The notes beneath the pieces are model-generated. The model saw nothing but the letters and a program-made list of their open reading frames with translations, made no database searches and was not told the origin of the DNA. Shown in pieces: positions 15,659-24,973 of a DNA stretch of 64,000 bases. A program made the position numbers and the translations under genes. Source of the stretch: Aeromicrobium camelliae. Its GTDB lineage: Bacteria > Actinomycetota > Actinomycetes > Propionibacteriales > Nocardioidaceae. Numbering within the stretch: position 1 is the stretch's first letter; every line of letters begins with the position of its first letter. The stretch is from positions 1-64,000 of the forward strand of contig NZ_RQJX01000002.1 in the NCBI RefSeq assembly GCF_003850045.1, read 5' to 3'.

Positions 15659-17524
15659 TCAGCCCCGCTTGCGGGCGGCGCGGGCGCGCTCGCCCGAATC
15701 GAGGATGACCTTGCGGATGCGCACGGCCGACGGCGTGATCTCCACGCACTCGTCCTCGCGGCAGAACTCCAGCGACTGCTCGAGCGACAACTTCTTCGGC
15801 GGGATCAGCTTCTCGAAGTTGTCGGCCGTCGACGAGCGCACGTTCGTCTGCTTCTTCTCCTTGGTGATGTTGACGTCCATGTCGTCATCACGGGAGTTCT
15901 CGCCGACGATCATGCCCTCGTACACCTCGGTGCCCGGGTCGATGAAGAGCGTGCCGCGCTCCTGCAGGCTGGTCATCGCGTACGACGACGCCGCACCAGC
16001 GCGGTCGGCGACCAGCGATCCCGACGGGCGCGTCGAGATCTCGCCGTGCCACGGCTCGTAGCCCTCGAACACGTGGTGGGCGATGCCGGTGCCGCGGGTG
16101 TCGGTGAGGAACTCGGTGCGGAAGCCGATCAGACCGCGCGACGGCACCAGGAACTCCATCCGGACCCAGCCCGTGCCGTGGTTGATCATCTGCTCCATGC
16201 GGCCCTTGCGGACGGCCAGCAGCTGCGTGACGGTGCCGAGGTACTCCTCGGGCGTGTCGATCGTCAGCCGCTCGACGGGCTCGTGCAGCTTGCCGTCGAT
16301 CTGCTTGGTGACCACCTGCGGCTTGCCGACGGTCAGCTCGTAGCCCTCGCGGCGCATCTGCTCGACGAGGATCGCCAGCGCGAGCTCGCCACGACCCTGG
16401 ACCTCCCACGCGTCGGGACGGTCGGTGGGCAGCACACGGATCGACACGTTGCCGATCAGCTCGTTGTCCAGGCGGTCCTTCACGAGGCGGGCGGTGACCT
16501 TGGTGCCCTTCTCGCGGCCGGCGAGCGGCGAGGTGTTGGTGCCGATCGTCATCGAGATCGCCGGCTCGTCGACGGTGATGAGCGGCAACGCGATCGGGTT
16601 GTCGGGGTCGGCGAGCGTCTCGCCGATCATGATGTCGGACATGCCGGCGATGGCGACGATGTCGCCGGGTCCTGCCTGCTCGCCGGGCTTACGCTCGAGC
16701 GCCTCGGTGATGAGCAGCTCGGTGACCTTGACCCGCTCGACCGAACCGTCGCGCTTCATCCACGCGACCTGCTGGCCCTTCTTCAGCACGCCGTTCTTGA
16801 CGCGCACGAGGGCGAGGCGGCCGAGGAACGGCGAGGAGTCGAGGTTGGTGACGTGCGCCTGCAGCGGGGCGTCAGCGTCGTACTCGGGGGCCGGGACGTG
16901 CTCCATGATCGTCTGGAACAGCGGGATGAGGTTGTCGTTGTCCGGCAGGCCACCGTCGGCCGGCTGCTCGAGCGAAGCGCGGCCGGCCTTCGCCGAGGCG
17001 TACACGACGGGGAAGTCGAGTGCGTCGTCGTCGGCGTCCTCGGGCAGCAGATCCATGAAGAGGTCGTACGTCTCGTTGACGACCTCGGCGATCCGCGCGT
17101 CAGGACGGTCGACCTTGTTGACGACGAGGATGACCGGCATCTTCGCGCTGAGCGCCTTGCGCAGCACGAAGCGCGTCTGCGGCAGCGGGCCCTCGGAGGC
17201 GTCGACCAGCAGCACGACCGCGTCGACCATCGACAGACCGCGCTCCACCTCGCCGCCGAAGTCGGCGTGGCCGGGGGTGTCGATGATGTTGATCGTGACG
17301 CCGCCGTCCGACCCCGGTCCCTGGTAGCGGACCGCGGTGTTCTTGGCGAGGATCGTGATCCCCTTCTCGCGTTCGAGGTCGCCCGAGTCCATCACCCGCT
17401 CGGTGACCTCCTCGTGCTCCGCGTACGCGCCCTGCTGCTGGAGCATGGCGTCGACGAGGGTGGTCTTGCCATGGTCGACGTGGGCGACGATGGCGACGTT
17501 ACGAAGGTCAGAGCGTGTGGGCAC
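15659..17524 (-). CDS. typA: Ribosome-associated translational GTPase TypA/BipA
   Basis: 621 residues. G motifs: G1 AHVDHGKTT (about 14), G3 [16 protein letters not shown]4 [12 protein letters not shown]-like domains III and V and the TypA-specific C-terminal region follow ([21 protein letters not shown], then [20 protein letters not shown]). TypA/BipA binds the ribosome under stress and helps large-subunit assembly. GTG start at 17524 with TAGGAT (17531-17536, minus) 6 nt upstream, so the mRNA is probably leaderless. It is divergent from the DGPF gene. Confidence 0.97.
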   Translation of the reverse strand: MPTRSDLRNVAIVAHVDHGKTTLVDAMLQQQGAYAEHEEVTERVMDSGDLEREKGITILAKNTAVRYQGPGSDGGVTINIIDTPGHADFGGEVERGLSMVDAVVLLVDASEGPLPQTRFVLRKALSAKMPVILVVNKVDRPDARIAEVVNETYDLFMDLLPEDADDDALDFPVVYASAKAGRASLEQPADGGLPDNDNLIPLFQTIMEHVPAPEYDADAPLQAHVTNLDSSPFLGRLALVRVKNGVLKKGQQVAWMKRDGSVERVKVTELLITEALERKPGEQAGPGDIVAIAGMSDIMIGETLADPDNPIALPLITVDEPAISMTIGTNTSPLAGREKGTKVTARLVKDRLDNELIGNVSIRVLPTDRPDAWEVQGRGELALAILVEQMRREGYELTVGKPQVVTKQIDGKLHEPVERLTIDTPEEYLGTVTQLLAVRKGRMEQMINHGTGWVRMEFLVPSRGLIGFRTEFLTDTRGTGIAHHVFEGYEPWHGEISTRPSGSLVADRAGAASSYAMTSLQERGTLFIDPGTEVYEGMIVGENSRDDDMDVNITKEKKQTNVRSSTADNFEKLIPPKKLSLEQSLEFCREDECVEITPSAVRIRKVILDSGERARAARKRG

Positions 17525-17543
17525 CGGGAAATCCTATGCGAAG

Positions 17544-17570
17544 TGTCGAAATTCCCGTCCTCGGTCCGTC
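17544..17570 (+). promoter_or_regulatory. Putative ECF42-type promoter
   Basis: TGTCGA (17544-17549), 17 nt, then CGTC (17567-17570), 30 bp before the ATG of the DGPF gene. This matches, as I recall it, the conserved -35/-10 pattern of ECF42-dependent promoters, which sit before DGPF genes and make the sigma factor control its own neighbours. Pattern seen; sigma specificity inferred. Confidence 0.55.
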
Positions 17571-17600
17571 ATCGTGGTGACCAACGATGGAAGGACAACC

Positions 17601-17962
17601 ATGGCCACGAGTACTTGATCAACCTCCCCGGCGACGAGGACGTCTGGGAGCAGATGAGTCCCGAAGAACGCGAGAAGGTGTTCGACCGGCACCGGGAGTT
17701 CTCCGAGCAGCTCACCGCCCGAGGCCACGAAATCACTGGTGGCGCGGAACTCGAGCACTCCAAGCACGCCAAAGTCGTCCGGCCGGAGGGCTCCGGTCAC
17801 GTCGTCACCGACGGTCCGTTCGCCGAGACCACCGAGCAGCTCAGTGGTTTCTACATCGTGGCGACGGACGATCTCGATGACCTGCTCGATGTGTGCAAGC
17901 TCATGACCTTCGACGGCGGCGCGGTCGAGGTACGGCGGTTGCTGGACGCGCCGGAGTCGTGA
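17601..17962 (+). pseudogene. DGPF/YCII-family protein, frameshifted at the start
   Basis: The reading frame EYLINLPGDEDVW ... ends RRLLDAPES and contains the defining motif VTDGPFAETTEQLSGFY, so this is a DGPF (YCII-related) protein of about 120 residues. The best start is ATG at 17601 (AAGGA 7 nt upstream) but it is one base out of frame with the rest: the expected ATG-GCC-ACG-GAG-TAC is written ATGGCCACGAGTAC. Without that base, translation must start at TTG 17615, with no good ribosome site. Either a real -1 frameshift or a base-call error. DGPF proteins are co-encoded with ECF42 sigma factors, as here; biochemical role unknown. Confidence 0.75.
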
Positions 17963-19192
17963 CCGCCGACGAGGTGATCGAGGAGTCGTGGCGCGAGCAC
18001 CGGCCGCGACTCCTCGCTCTCCTCACCGCACGATTCGAACGGGTCGACCTCGCCGAGGACGCGTTGGCGGAGGCGTTCGCGAAAGCCGCCCGACTCTGGG
18101 GGACCGACGGGGTGCCCGCCTCGCCGGTCGCGTGGCTGCACCGGGTCGCCCAGCGCGAAGTGATCGACCGGCTGCGCAGCGAGGCGAGCGCCCACCGGGC
18201 AGCAGCAAGGATCGCGGAGGACCTCACGCACCGGGCCGAGGCCGGTGAACCTCGGCTCGAGGCCGTCCCCGACGACATGCTGCGGTTGGTCTTCCTGGCC
18301 TGTCACCCGGCGCTTCCCCCGCATGCCCAGACCGCCCTGGCCTTGCGCTGGGTGCTGGCGGTGCCGACCACGGAGATCGCGCGGCTGTTCGCCGTCGCGC
18401 CCGCCGCGATGTCGGCACGCCTCACCCGAGCCCGGCAACGCGCCGCTGCGGAGCCCACGCGTTCGAGCTGCCCACCGGGTCCGCGCTCGACGACCGCGTG
18501 GAGGGAGTCCTCCGCACCGCTCACCTGTTCTTCACGTCCGGGTATGCCCCGTCCGAGGGCGATCTGGCGGTACGTCCGGAGGTCTGCGCCGAGGCGATCC
18601 GGCTCGTCGCCGTCATCGACGACCTCCCGCCCGGGCGTACCGACGTGCAGGCGCTGCGATCACTCCTGGAACTGCAGCACGCGCGGCGGGACGCACGGGC
18701 GGACGCGGCGGGGACCTCGTGCTGCTCGCCGAACAAGACCGTCGGCGCTGGCGGCACGATGAAATCGACGGCGCCATGGAGCGACTGCTGGCCCTCGACC
18801 CAGCCGCCGGCTTCGCCGAGGAACTGCGTCTTCAGGCGCTGATCGCGGCCGTCCACGCGGTGGCGCTCAGCACCGAGGAGACGGACTGGCCGTTGGCGCT
18901 CACGTTCTACGACCGCCTGCTCGCCATGAGCGGGGACGACCCGGTGATCCGGCTCAACCGTGCCGTCGCCGTCGCCCGCGTGAATGGCGCCAAGCACGCT
19001 CTGGCTGAACTCGACGGTCTCGACCCGCGGGACCACCGGACGGCTGGCGCTCTCGCCGAACTCCATGCCGAGGCCGGGAACTTGGCGCACGCCCGGAGGT
19101 TGTTCGCCTCCGCTGCCGACTGGTGCGCCTGCGCGCCGGTCCGGCGTCACTACCGGCGGCGCCGCGACTCGATGACGCAGGTGGTCGAGTAG
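17959..19192 (+). pseudogene. ECF42-type RNA polymerase sigma factor with C-terminal TPR-like extension, two apparent frameshifts
   Basis: The start is GTG 17959, overlapping the DGPF stop (GTGA). The first frame carries sigma region 2 (RFERVDLAEDALAEAFAKA, VAWLHRVAQREVIDRLR) and region 4 (LPPHAQTALALRWVLAVPT). It loses its frame near 18450-18460, where the protein continues one frame over as AFELPTGSALDDRVEGVLRT. Near 18713-18719 (GCGGCGGGGACC) it moves again to GDLVLLAEQDRRRWRHDEID and runs to 19192. Joined, the product is about 410 residues, the usual length of ECF42 factors with a TPR-like tail. Both shifts equal one missing base. The last codons (VVE-stop) lie inside the dispersed repeat. 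Confidence 0.8.
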
Positions 19193-19279
19193 CGACCGAG
19201 CGCCAGCGAGCGACCGTATCGAGACGGGTCGACGTGGTCTCGGTACGCGGCTCGTTCCTCGCCGCTACTCGACCACCTA
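19180..19279. repeat. Dispersed palindromic repeat, one unit
   Basis: Runs from GGTGGTCGAGTAG (19180-19192) to CTACTCGACCACCTA (19265-19279) with internal GTATCGAGACGG and GTGGTCTCGGTACGCGG as a second pair of inverted arms. Its left end supplies the stop codon of the sigma factor gene. The rest of the gap to 19364 holds the MarR promoter region. Confidence 0.85.
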
Positions 19280-19364
19280 GGGGAACTGCTCGCCGCTTTC
19301 CGGACGTTGCGCTGTGGCAACGATCACGGAGACGCAATAGTTGCAGTAGCGTTAGTATTCTGGG

Positions 19365-19829
19365 GTGACGTCCTCAGACCCGCGCTCGGCCGCTTTCGCC
19401 GATCTCGAGACCTTCCTCGGCCGGGTCTTCATCAACGCCGAGTCGGAGGCCTACGAGGTCTTCCTCGCCATGGACCTGTCGTTCTCGCAGGCCCGCACCC
19501 TGTTCACGCTCGCGCAGACCGACGGACCGCTCGCCATCGGGGACATCGCCAAGCTGGTGTCGCTCTCGGTCGCGGCCGCCGGCCGTAACGTCGACCAGCT
19601 CGTCAAGCTCGGGCTCGTCGAGCGCACCGAGTGCGACCAGGACCGACGGGTCAAGATCGTCGCCCTCACCAACAAGGGCGTCGAACTCGCCCGTGCGCAC
19701 CTCGACGCCAAGCGCGACTCCGTGCGCCACATGCTCAACCGACTCGACCTCGATCAGTGCGAGCGCCTCAGCGAGGCCCTCGCGCCCTTGCTCGCCCTCA
19801 CGAAAGAGGACCTGAATGACCAGCACTGA
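19365..19829 (+). CDS. MarR-family transcriptional regulator
   Basis: 154 residues, GTG start. The winged helix-turn-helix is visible as AIGDIAKLVSLSVAAAGRNVDQLVKLGLVERTECDQDRRVKIVALT, including the wing DRR. It overlaps by 14 nt the gene for a DHA2 drug-efflux carrier and most likely represses this two-gene operon, with an efflux substrate as inducer. TAGTAT (19353-19358) is 6 nt before the GTG, so the mRNA is leaderless and the operator is expected around it; a CGTTGC-N6-GCAACG inverted repeat lies at 19305-19322. Confidence 0.88.
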   Translation: MTSSDPRSAAFADLETFLGRVFINAESEAYEVFLAMDLSFSQARTLFTLAQTDGPLAIGDIAKLVSLSVAAAGRNVDQLVKLGLVERTECDQDRRVKIVALTNKGVELARAHLDAKRDSVRHMLNRLDLDQCERLSEALAPLLALTKEDLNDQH

Positions 19830-21378
19830 GCTGCCCGACTACCCCGAGAAGATCGACGCCGCCGTCCTCAAGGTCGCCGGCGTCGTCGTCCTCGGCTCGA
19901 TCATGTCGATCCTCGACATCACCGTCGTCAACGTCGCGCTGCCGACGTTCATGACCGACCTCGACGTCCAGAACTACTCCACCGTGGCCTGGACCGTCAC
20001 CGCCTACACGCTCGCGCTCGCGACCGTCATCCCGCTGACCGGCTGGGCCGCCGACCGCTTCGGCACCAAGCGGCTCTACCTGCTCGCCCTCGCGCTGTTC
20101 ACCGCCGGCTCCGTGCTGTGCGCCGCGGCGCAGAGCATCGAGGCGCTCATCGCGTTCCGCGTGGTGCAGGGGCTCGGCGGCGGCATGCTCATGCCGCTCG
20201 GCATGACGATCATGACCCGAGCGGCCGGCCCGCAGCGGATGGGCCGCCTCATGGCGATCCTCGGTGTGCCGATGCTGCTGGGCCCGATCCTCGGCCCCAT
20301 CCTCGGCGGCTGGCTCATCGATCACGCCACGTGGCACTGGATCTTCCTCATCAACTTGCCGCTCGGCGTCGTCGCACTCGTGTACGCGTGGATCATCCTG
20401 CCGAAGGACACCCCGCAGCCCGGTGAGTCGTTCGACTTCCTCGGCATGCTGATGATGTCGCCCGGTCTCGCGCTGTTCCTCTACGGCGTCTCGTCCATCC
20501 CCGACGAGGGCACGATGGCCGCTCCCAAGGTGTGGGCCACGATGCTCGCCGGCGGCCTGCTGGTGCTCGCGTTCATCGCGTACTCCTTCAAGCCCCAGCA
20601 CCCGCTGCTGGACCTGCGCCTGTTCCGCAACTACAACCTGTCGATCTCGACGCTCACGATGTTCCTGTTCGCGGCCGCGTTCTTCGGCGGGCTGCTGCTC
20701 GTGCCGACGTACTTCCAGCAGGTGCGGATGGAGACGCCGTTCGACGCCGGGCTCCTGGTCGCCCCGCAGGGCATCGGCGCGATGCTGACGATGCCGATCG
20801 CCGGCGCCCTCGTCGACCGCTTCCCGGTCGGACGCATCGTGCCGGTCGGCCTCGCGCTGATCTGCGCCGGCATGTTCGGTCTCACCCGGATCGAGGCGGA
20901 CACACCGTACCCGTACCTCATCGGCGTCCTGTTCGTCATGGGTCTCGGCATGGGCTCGACGATGATGCCGCTCATGACGTCCGCGCTGCGCACGCTCACC
21001 AACCACGAAGTCGCTCGCGGCTCGACGCTGCTCAACATCACCCAGCAGATCGCCAGCTCGGTCGGCGTCGCGATCATCTCGGTCGTGCTGACCAACCAGC
21101 AGAAGGACTCCGACGCCGTGTCCGCGGCGCAGGCACTCGCCGAGGCCGAGCGGGCGGGTGAGCAGCCGCCGGCCGCCGTGCTGCAGTACGTCCAGTCGGT
21201 CGGCGATCAGTTCGAGAAGCTGGTGTCGCAGGAGGCCGCGTCGGCCTTCGCGCACAGCTTCTGGATCGCGTTCGCGCTGTGCGTGGTGACGTTCGTCGCG
21301 ACGCTCTTCCTGCCCAAGAAGCGCGAGGCGAGCCACCTGCTCGACGACGAGGGCAAACCGCCGGTCGTCATCCACTGA
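19816..21378 (+). CDS. DHA2-family (EmrB/QacA) multidrug efflux MFS transporter
   Basis: 520 residues, 14 predicted helices. Features: SIMSILDITVVNVALPTF (motif D1 of the 14-TM drug:H+ antiporters), GWAADRFGTKRLYLLALALF (motif A), RVVQGLGGGMLMPLGMTIM (motif B) and GPILGPILGGWL (motif C). Exports hydrophobic compounds in exchange for protons. Its ATG lies inside the end of the MarR gene. Confidence 0.92.
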   Translation: MTSTELPDYPEKIDAAVLKVAGVVVLGSIMSILDITVVNVALPTFMTDLDVQNYSTVAWTVTAYTLALATVIPLTGWAADRFGTKRLYLLALALFTAGSVLCAAAQSIEALIAFRVVQGLGGGMLMPLGMTIMTRAAGPQRMGRLMAILGVPMLLGPILGPILGGWLIDHATWHWIFLINLPLGVVALVYAWIILPKDTPQPGESFDFLGMLMMSPGLALFLYGVSSIPDEGTMAAPKVWATMLAGGLLVLAFIAYSFKPQHPLLDLRLFRNYNLSISTLTMFLFAAAFFGGLLLVPTYFQQVRMETPFDAGLLVAPQGIGAMLTMPIAGALVDRFPVGRIVPVGLALICAGMFGLTRIEADTPYPYLIGVLFVMGLGMGSTMMPLMTSALRTLTNHEVARGSTLLNITQQIASSVGVAIISVVLTNQQKDSDAVSAAQALAEAERAGEQPPAAVLQYVQSVGDQFEKLVSQEAASAFAHSFWIAFALCVVTFVATLFLPKKREASHLLDDEGKPPVVIH

Positions 21379-21392
21379 TCGACGAACCGACG

Positions 21393-21428
21393 ACGAGGCC
21401 CCGGCGCTGCTGAGCACCGGGGCCTCGT
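21393..21428. terminator. Bidirectional terminator
   Basis: A 12-bp stem (ACGAGGCCCCGG, 21393-21404, with 21417-21428) and a 12-nt loop lies between the converging efflux and BCCT genes, 4 bp from the BCCT stop. It probably ends transcription from both sides. Confidence 0.85.
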
Positions 21429-21432
21429 GCTG

Positions 21433-23166
21433 TCAGCGGGACGTGCCGCCGTTCGTGTCGGTGTCGGTGTGCTCGGCGTCGTACTCGTCGATCGCGCTCG
21501 AGATGCGTTCGTCGACCTGCTCGCCGAAGTGGTCCTCGAAGTTCTCCGAGATGGTGTCCACCACCTGCGACGTCACCGCGGGGGTCATCCGCTCGGTGAG
21601 CTCGAGCTGCCACTCCCGCTCACGGGCCCGCCGGCTGAGTCGCCGGATCTCCCGATACTCGCTCTTGAGCGCCTTGTAGGTGGCGAAGCACATCGCGATC
21701 ATGATGACGCTGAACGGCACCGCGGTCAGGATCGCTCCCGTCTGCAACGCGACGAGCCCGCCCGCCAGCAGCAGACCGATCGCCACCAGACCCTCGATGG
21801 ACGACCACAGGATGCGGCTCCACGTCGGAGGCTCCGGGTGTCCGCCGTGACTCAGCATGTCGACGACCAGCGAGCCGGAGTCCGACGAGGTGACGAAGAA
21901 GATGACGATCATGATGATCGCGACACCCGAGAGCAGGCCGCTGGCGGGAAGATTCTCGAGCATCTGGAACAGGGCGTTCTCGCTCGTGACACTGCCGTCC
22001 GGGTTGGTGAGGTCCTGGCCGTTCATCTGCTGGTAGATGGCACTGCCGCCCATGACCGTGAACCAGGCCATCGTGACCAGAACCGGCACGAGCATCACGC
22101 CGGCGACGAACTCGCGCACGGTGCGGCCGCGGGAGATCCGCGCGATGAACAGGCCGACGAACGGCGACCACGAGATCCACCAGCCCCAGTAGAACGTCGT
22201 CCACGCGGCCTGCCACTCGATGCCCGCCTCGCCGGTCAGCGCGCTCGTGTTGAAGCTCAGCGGCACGAGGTTGAACAGGTAGTTGCCGATGTTCTGCACG
22301 AAGTCGCGCAGCAGGAACAGGGTCGGTCCCAGCGCCAGAATCGCCACGAGGAAGACGCCCGCGAGTCCGAGGTTCGCGTTGGAGAGCCATTTGATGCCGC
22401 GGCCCACGCCGCTGACGACGGAGAGCGTCGCGACGGCGGTGACGCCGATGATCAGGGCCACGAGGTGCCAGTCGAGCGCCTCGTCGATGACGCCGAGGCT
22501 CACGAGGCCGGCGGAGATCTGCTGGACACCGAGGCCGAGCGAGGTGGCGACACCGGCGACGGTGCCGACGATGGCGGCGACGTCGATGATGTCGCCGGCC
22601 CAGCCCTTCACACGGTCGCCCAGTACCGGTTCCAGCGCCCACCGCAGCGAGACCGGACGGCCCTTGCGGTGGATCGCGTAGGCCATCGCGAGGCCGACGA
22701 CGACGTAGATCGCCCACGCGTGGAAGCCCCAGTGCAAGAACACCTGGGACATCGCCGAGTTCACGAGCTGTCCCTCCGAGCCGGTGACGCCCGGCTTGGG
22801 GTCGACGAAGAAGGTGAGGGGTTCAGCCGCTCCCCAGAAGACCAGGCCGATGCCCATGCCGGCGGCGAAGAGCATCGAGAACCAGGCGAAGATGCCGAAT
22901 TCGGGTTCGTCCTCATCCTTGCCGAGCACGATGTCGCCGAACCTGCCGACCCCCATCCAGATCGCGAAGATGACGAATCCCGAGACGATCAGGACGTAGT
23001 ACCAGCCGAGGCCGCGCACGACGGTGTCCTGCAGGGTCGTGAGGGCCGTCTCCGTCGCGGAAGGGAACGCGACGCTGAGGGCGACGACCACGGCGAGGAA
23101 GCCGAGGGCCGGGTAGAAGACACCGCGCCGAAGATGGGCGGAGCCGTCGGTCGTGATTGCTGGCAC
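21433..23166 (-). CDS. BCCT-family betaine/choline/carnitine transporter
   Basis: 577 residues, 12 helices. Signature segments: GWYYVLIVSGFVIFAIWMG, FSMLFAAGMGIGLVFWGAAEP (the Gly-rich substrate/Na+ site region), FLHWGFHAWAIYVVVGLAMAY and WTTFYWGWWISWSPFVGLFIARISRGR. These import compatible solutes with Na+ or H+ for osmoprotection. The C-terminal ~80 residues are charged, as in osmosensing BCCT carriers. GTG start at 23166 with AAGGAG 6 nt upstream. No choline-oxidation genes adjoin it. Confidence 0.93.
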   Translation of the reverse strand: MPAITTDGSAHLRRGVFYPALGFLAVVVALSVAFPSATETALTTLQDTVVRGLGWYYVLIVSGFVIFAIWMGVGRFGDIVLGKDEDEPEFGIFAWFSMLFAAGMGIGLVFWGAAEPLTFFVDPKPGVTGSEGQLVNSAMSQVFLHWGFHAWAIYVVVGLAMAYAIHRKGRPVSLRWALEPVLGDRVKGWAGDIIDVAAIVGTVAGVATSLGLGVQQISAGLVSLGVIDEALDWHLVALIIGVTAVATLSVVSGVGRGIKWLSNANLGLAGVFLVAILALGPTLFLLRDFVQNIGNYLFNLVPLSFNTSALTGEAGIEWQAAWTTFYWGWWISWSPFVGLFIARISRGRTVREFVAGVMLVPVLVTMAWFTVMGGSAIYQQMNGQDLTNPDGSVTSENALFQMLENLPASGLLSGVAIIMIVIFFVTSSDSGSLVVDMLSHGGHPEPPTWSRILWSSIEGLVAIGLLLAGGLVALQTGAILTAVPFSVIMIAMCFATYKALKSEYREIRRLSRRAREREWQLELTERMTPAVTSQVVDTISENFEDHFGEQVDERISSAIDEYDAEHTDTDTNGGTSR

Positions 23167-23245
23167 GTGGATCTCCTTGGGTCAGAAGTAATTGCCAGCC
23201 CACCACTGTGTCAGCGCCGCCCAAGAGGCGCAAAGTGAGTGATGC

Positions 23246-24013
23246 TCAGGAGCGGGGAGCGAGCGGCCCTCGGGCCACCTTGTGCGAGGCCGCCTGCGCG
23301 ACCGGCTTGATGACGAGGAAGTCGATGTCGACGTGCGCCGGTCGCGAGGCGATCCAGGCGATGGCGTCCGCGACGTCGTCGGCCGACAGCGGGTTCTCGA
23401 CACCCTCGTAGACCTGGTCGGCGCGGTCCCGATCCCCGCGGAACCGGGTGAGCGAGAACTCCTCCGTCTGCACCATGCCCGGCGCCACCTCGCTGATCCG
23501 CACCGGTTCGCCGTTGAGCTCGAGCCGCAGCGTCTCGGTCATCACGGCGAGGCCGTGCTTGGCGGCGGTGTAGCCGCCACCGCCCTCGTAGGCGTGGTGG
23601 CCGGCGATCGACCCGACGTTGACGATCGTGCCCGTGCCCGACGCCGCTCGGCGCAGCGCCGGAAGCAGTGCGCGCGTGACGTTCAAGGTGCCGATGACGT
23701 TGATGTCGTACATGCGCCGCCAGTCTTCGGGGTCGGCCTCGTCGACCCGCTCGAGGCCGATGGCACCGCCGGCGTTGTTGACGAGGAGGTCCAGCGAGGG
23801 GCCCACCGCGTCGGCCAACGCCGCGACCGCCTCGGTGTCGGTGACGTCGCAGGTCACCGCGGACCCGCCGATCTCGGACGCGAGCGCCGTGATGCGCTCG
23901 GTGCGGCGAGCCGCGCAGACGACGCGGTACCCCTGGGCGGCGAGGGCGCGGGCGGTGGCGGCGCCGATGCCGCTGCTGGCACCGGTCACGACGGCGAGGG
24001 GCTGGGTGCTCAT
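23246..24013 (-). CDS. Short-chain dehydrogenase/reductase (SDR)
   Basis: 255 residues. Classical SDR motifs: VVTGASSGIGAAT (cofactor loop), CAARRTERI (Arg pair suggesting NADP(H)), NNAGG, and the catalytic S...YTAAKHG (Tyr-x-x-x-Lys). It resembles the YdfG/serine 3-dehydrogenase-like subgroup. The ATG overlaps the LysR stop (ATGA), so it is co-transcribed with that regulator. Substrate unknown. Confidence 0.88.
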   Translation of the reverse strand: MSTQPLAVVTGASSGIGAATARALAAQGYRVVCAARRTERITALASEIGGSAVTCDVTDTEAVAALADAVGPSLDLLVNNAGGAIGLERVDEADPEDWRRMYDINVIGTLNVTRALLPALRRAASGTGTIVNVGSIAGHHAYEGGGGYTAAKHGLAVMTETLRLELNGEPVRISEVAPGMVQTEEFSLTRFRGDRDRADQVYEGVENPLSADDVADAIAWIASRPAHVDIDFLVIKPVAQAASHKVARGPLAPRS

Positions 24014-24903
24014 GGCCTCATCGTCGCAGAGCCCGCCGTGGCGATCGCGACGAGTGCCTCCGCGGTGCGGGACAGCCGCCGTTCGCGCGACCACACGACG
24101 CTCAAGGGGCGTCGGGCGTCCACTATCGTCGCCACAGGGACGACATCGCCGTTCTGCACGGCCGCGATGACGGCGCGCTCGGCCACCACTCCGGGCGCGA
24201 TACCGGCGATGACCGCTCCCACGAGGCTCGCCGTCGAACTCGCCTCCATCGCGACCTGAGGACTGGCGCCGAGCGCAGCCTCGAAGGTGCGACGTGTGCC
24301 GCTCCCGGGCTCGCGGAGGACGAGCGGTTCCTGCGCGAGCTCGTCCCGGTCGACCGGCCGGTCACGTCGCGCCCACGCGTGAGACGGGTGCGCTACTACG
24401 GCCAGTGCGTCCTCACCGACCTTGCGCACCGCGAGGTCGGATGGAAGGTCCGGCGTCTCGATGAAGCCGAGGTCCGCGGTCCCCTCGCGCACCCGGTCGA
24501 CCACGGCAGCGCTGTTGACCACCATCAGCTGAGGCGTGGCGGCCTGGTACCGGGCGCGCAGCTCGCCGAGCCAGCGCGGCACGAGGTAGCCGGCGACGGT
24601 CAGGCTCGCGGCGACGCGCAAGTCGCGATCGTGCCGGCCTCGCAGCGCTTCGAGACCCGCCTGCAGCGCCGCCACCCGCTCGAACGCGGCGCGTCCCCAG
24701 CCGGCGACCGCTCGCCCCTCGTCAGTGAGTTGGGACCCGCGAGCCGACCGTTCCACCAGCGTCAGGCCCCAGCGCGCCTCCATCGCGCGCAATCGCGCGC
24801 TCGCGGCAGGCTGAGTGATGCCGAGCCGGCGGGCAGCAGCTCCGATGCTGCCGTACTCGTCCACCGCGACGAGGACTTCGGCTCCTTCGAGGTCGGGGGT
24901 CAT
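24010..24903 (-). CDS. LysR-family transcriptional regulator
   Basis: 297 residues from ATG 24903 (a TTG one codon earlier is possible). The N-terminal helix-turn-helix is EYGSIGAAARRLGITQPAASARLRAME; the effector-binding domain follows (LRVAASLTVAGYLVPRWL...). It is divergent from the YeiH-type exporter gene with only 70 bp between them, so it probably controls that gene. In other bacteria YeiH is paired with a LysR regulator (YeiE/CysB-like) linked to sulfite or sulfate; that link is inference here. Confidence 0.88.
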   Translation of the reverse strand: MTPDLEGAEVLVAVDEYGSIGAAARRLGITQPAASARLRAMEARWGLTLVERSARGSQLTDEGRAVAGWGRAAFERVAALQAGLEALRGRHDRDLRVAASLTVAGYLVPRWLGELRARYQAATPQLMVVNSAAVVDRVREGTADLGFIETPDLPSDLAVRKVGEDALAVVAHPSHAWARRDRPVDRDELAQEPLVLREPGSGTRRTFEAALGASPQVAMEASSTASLVGAVIAGIAPGVVAERAVIAAVQNGDVVPVATIVDARRPLSVVWSRERRLSRTAEALVAIATAGSATMRP

Positions 24904-24973
24904 CAATCCAGTTTATGACCCGTTCCCGATCCGGCGTCTACTCAGCGGGCGCGTGCGCCGGGAGGGTGGAGAC

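Noticed and set aside
15311-17580. Plus-strand ORF opposite typA leading into the DGPF gene
   Set aside because: Only its last ~120 codons (from 17609) are real coding sequence; the rest is a shadow of typA.
19798-23238. Long frames antisense to the DHA2 and BCCT transporters
   Set aside because: Charged, repetitive His/Asp/Arg-rich products with no domains; the sense genes are clear.
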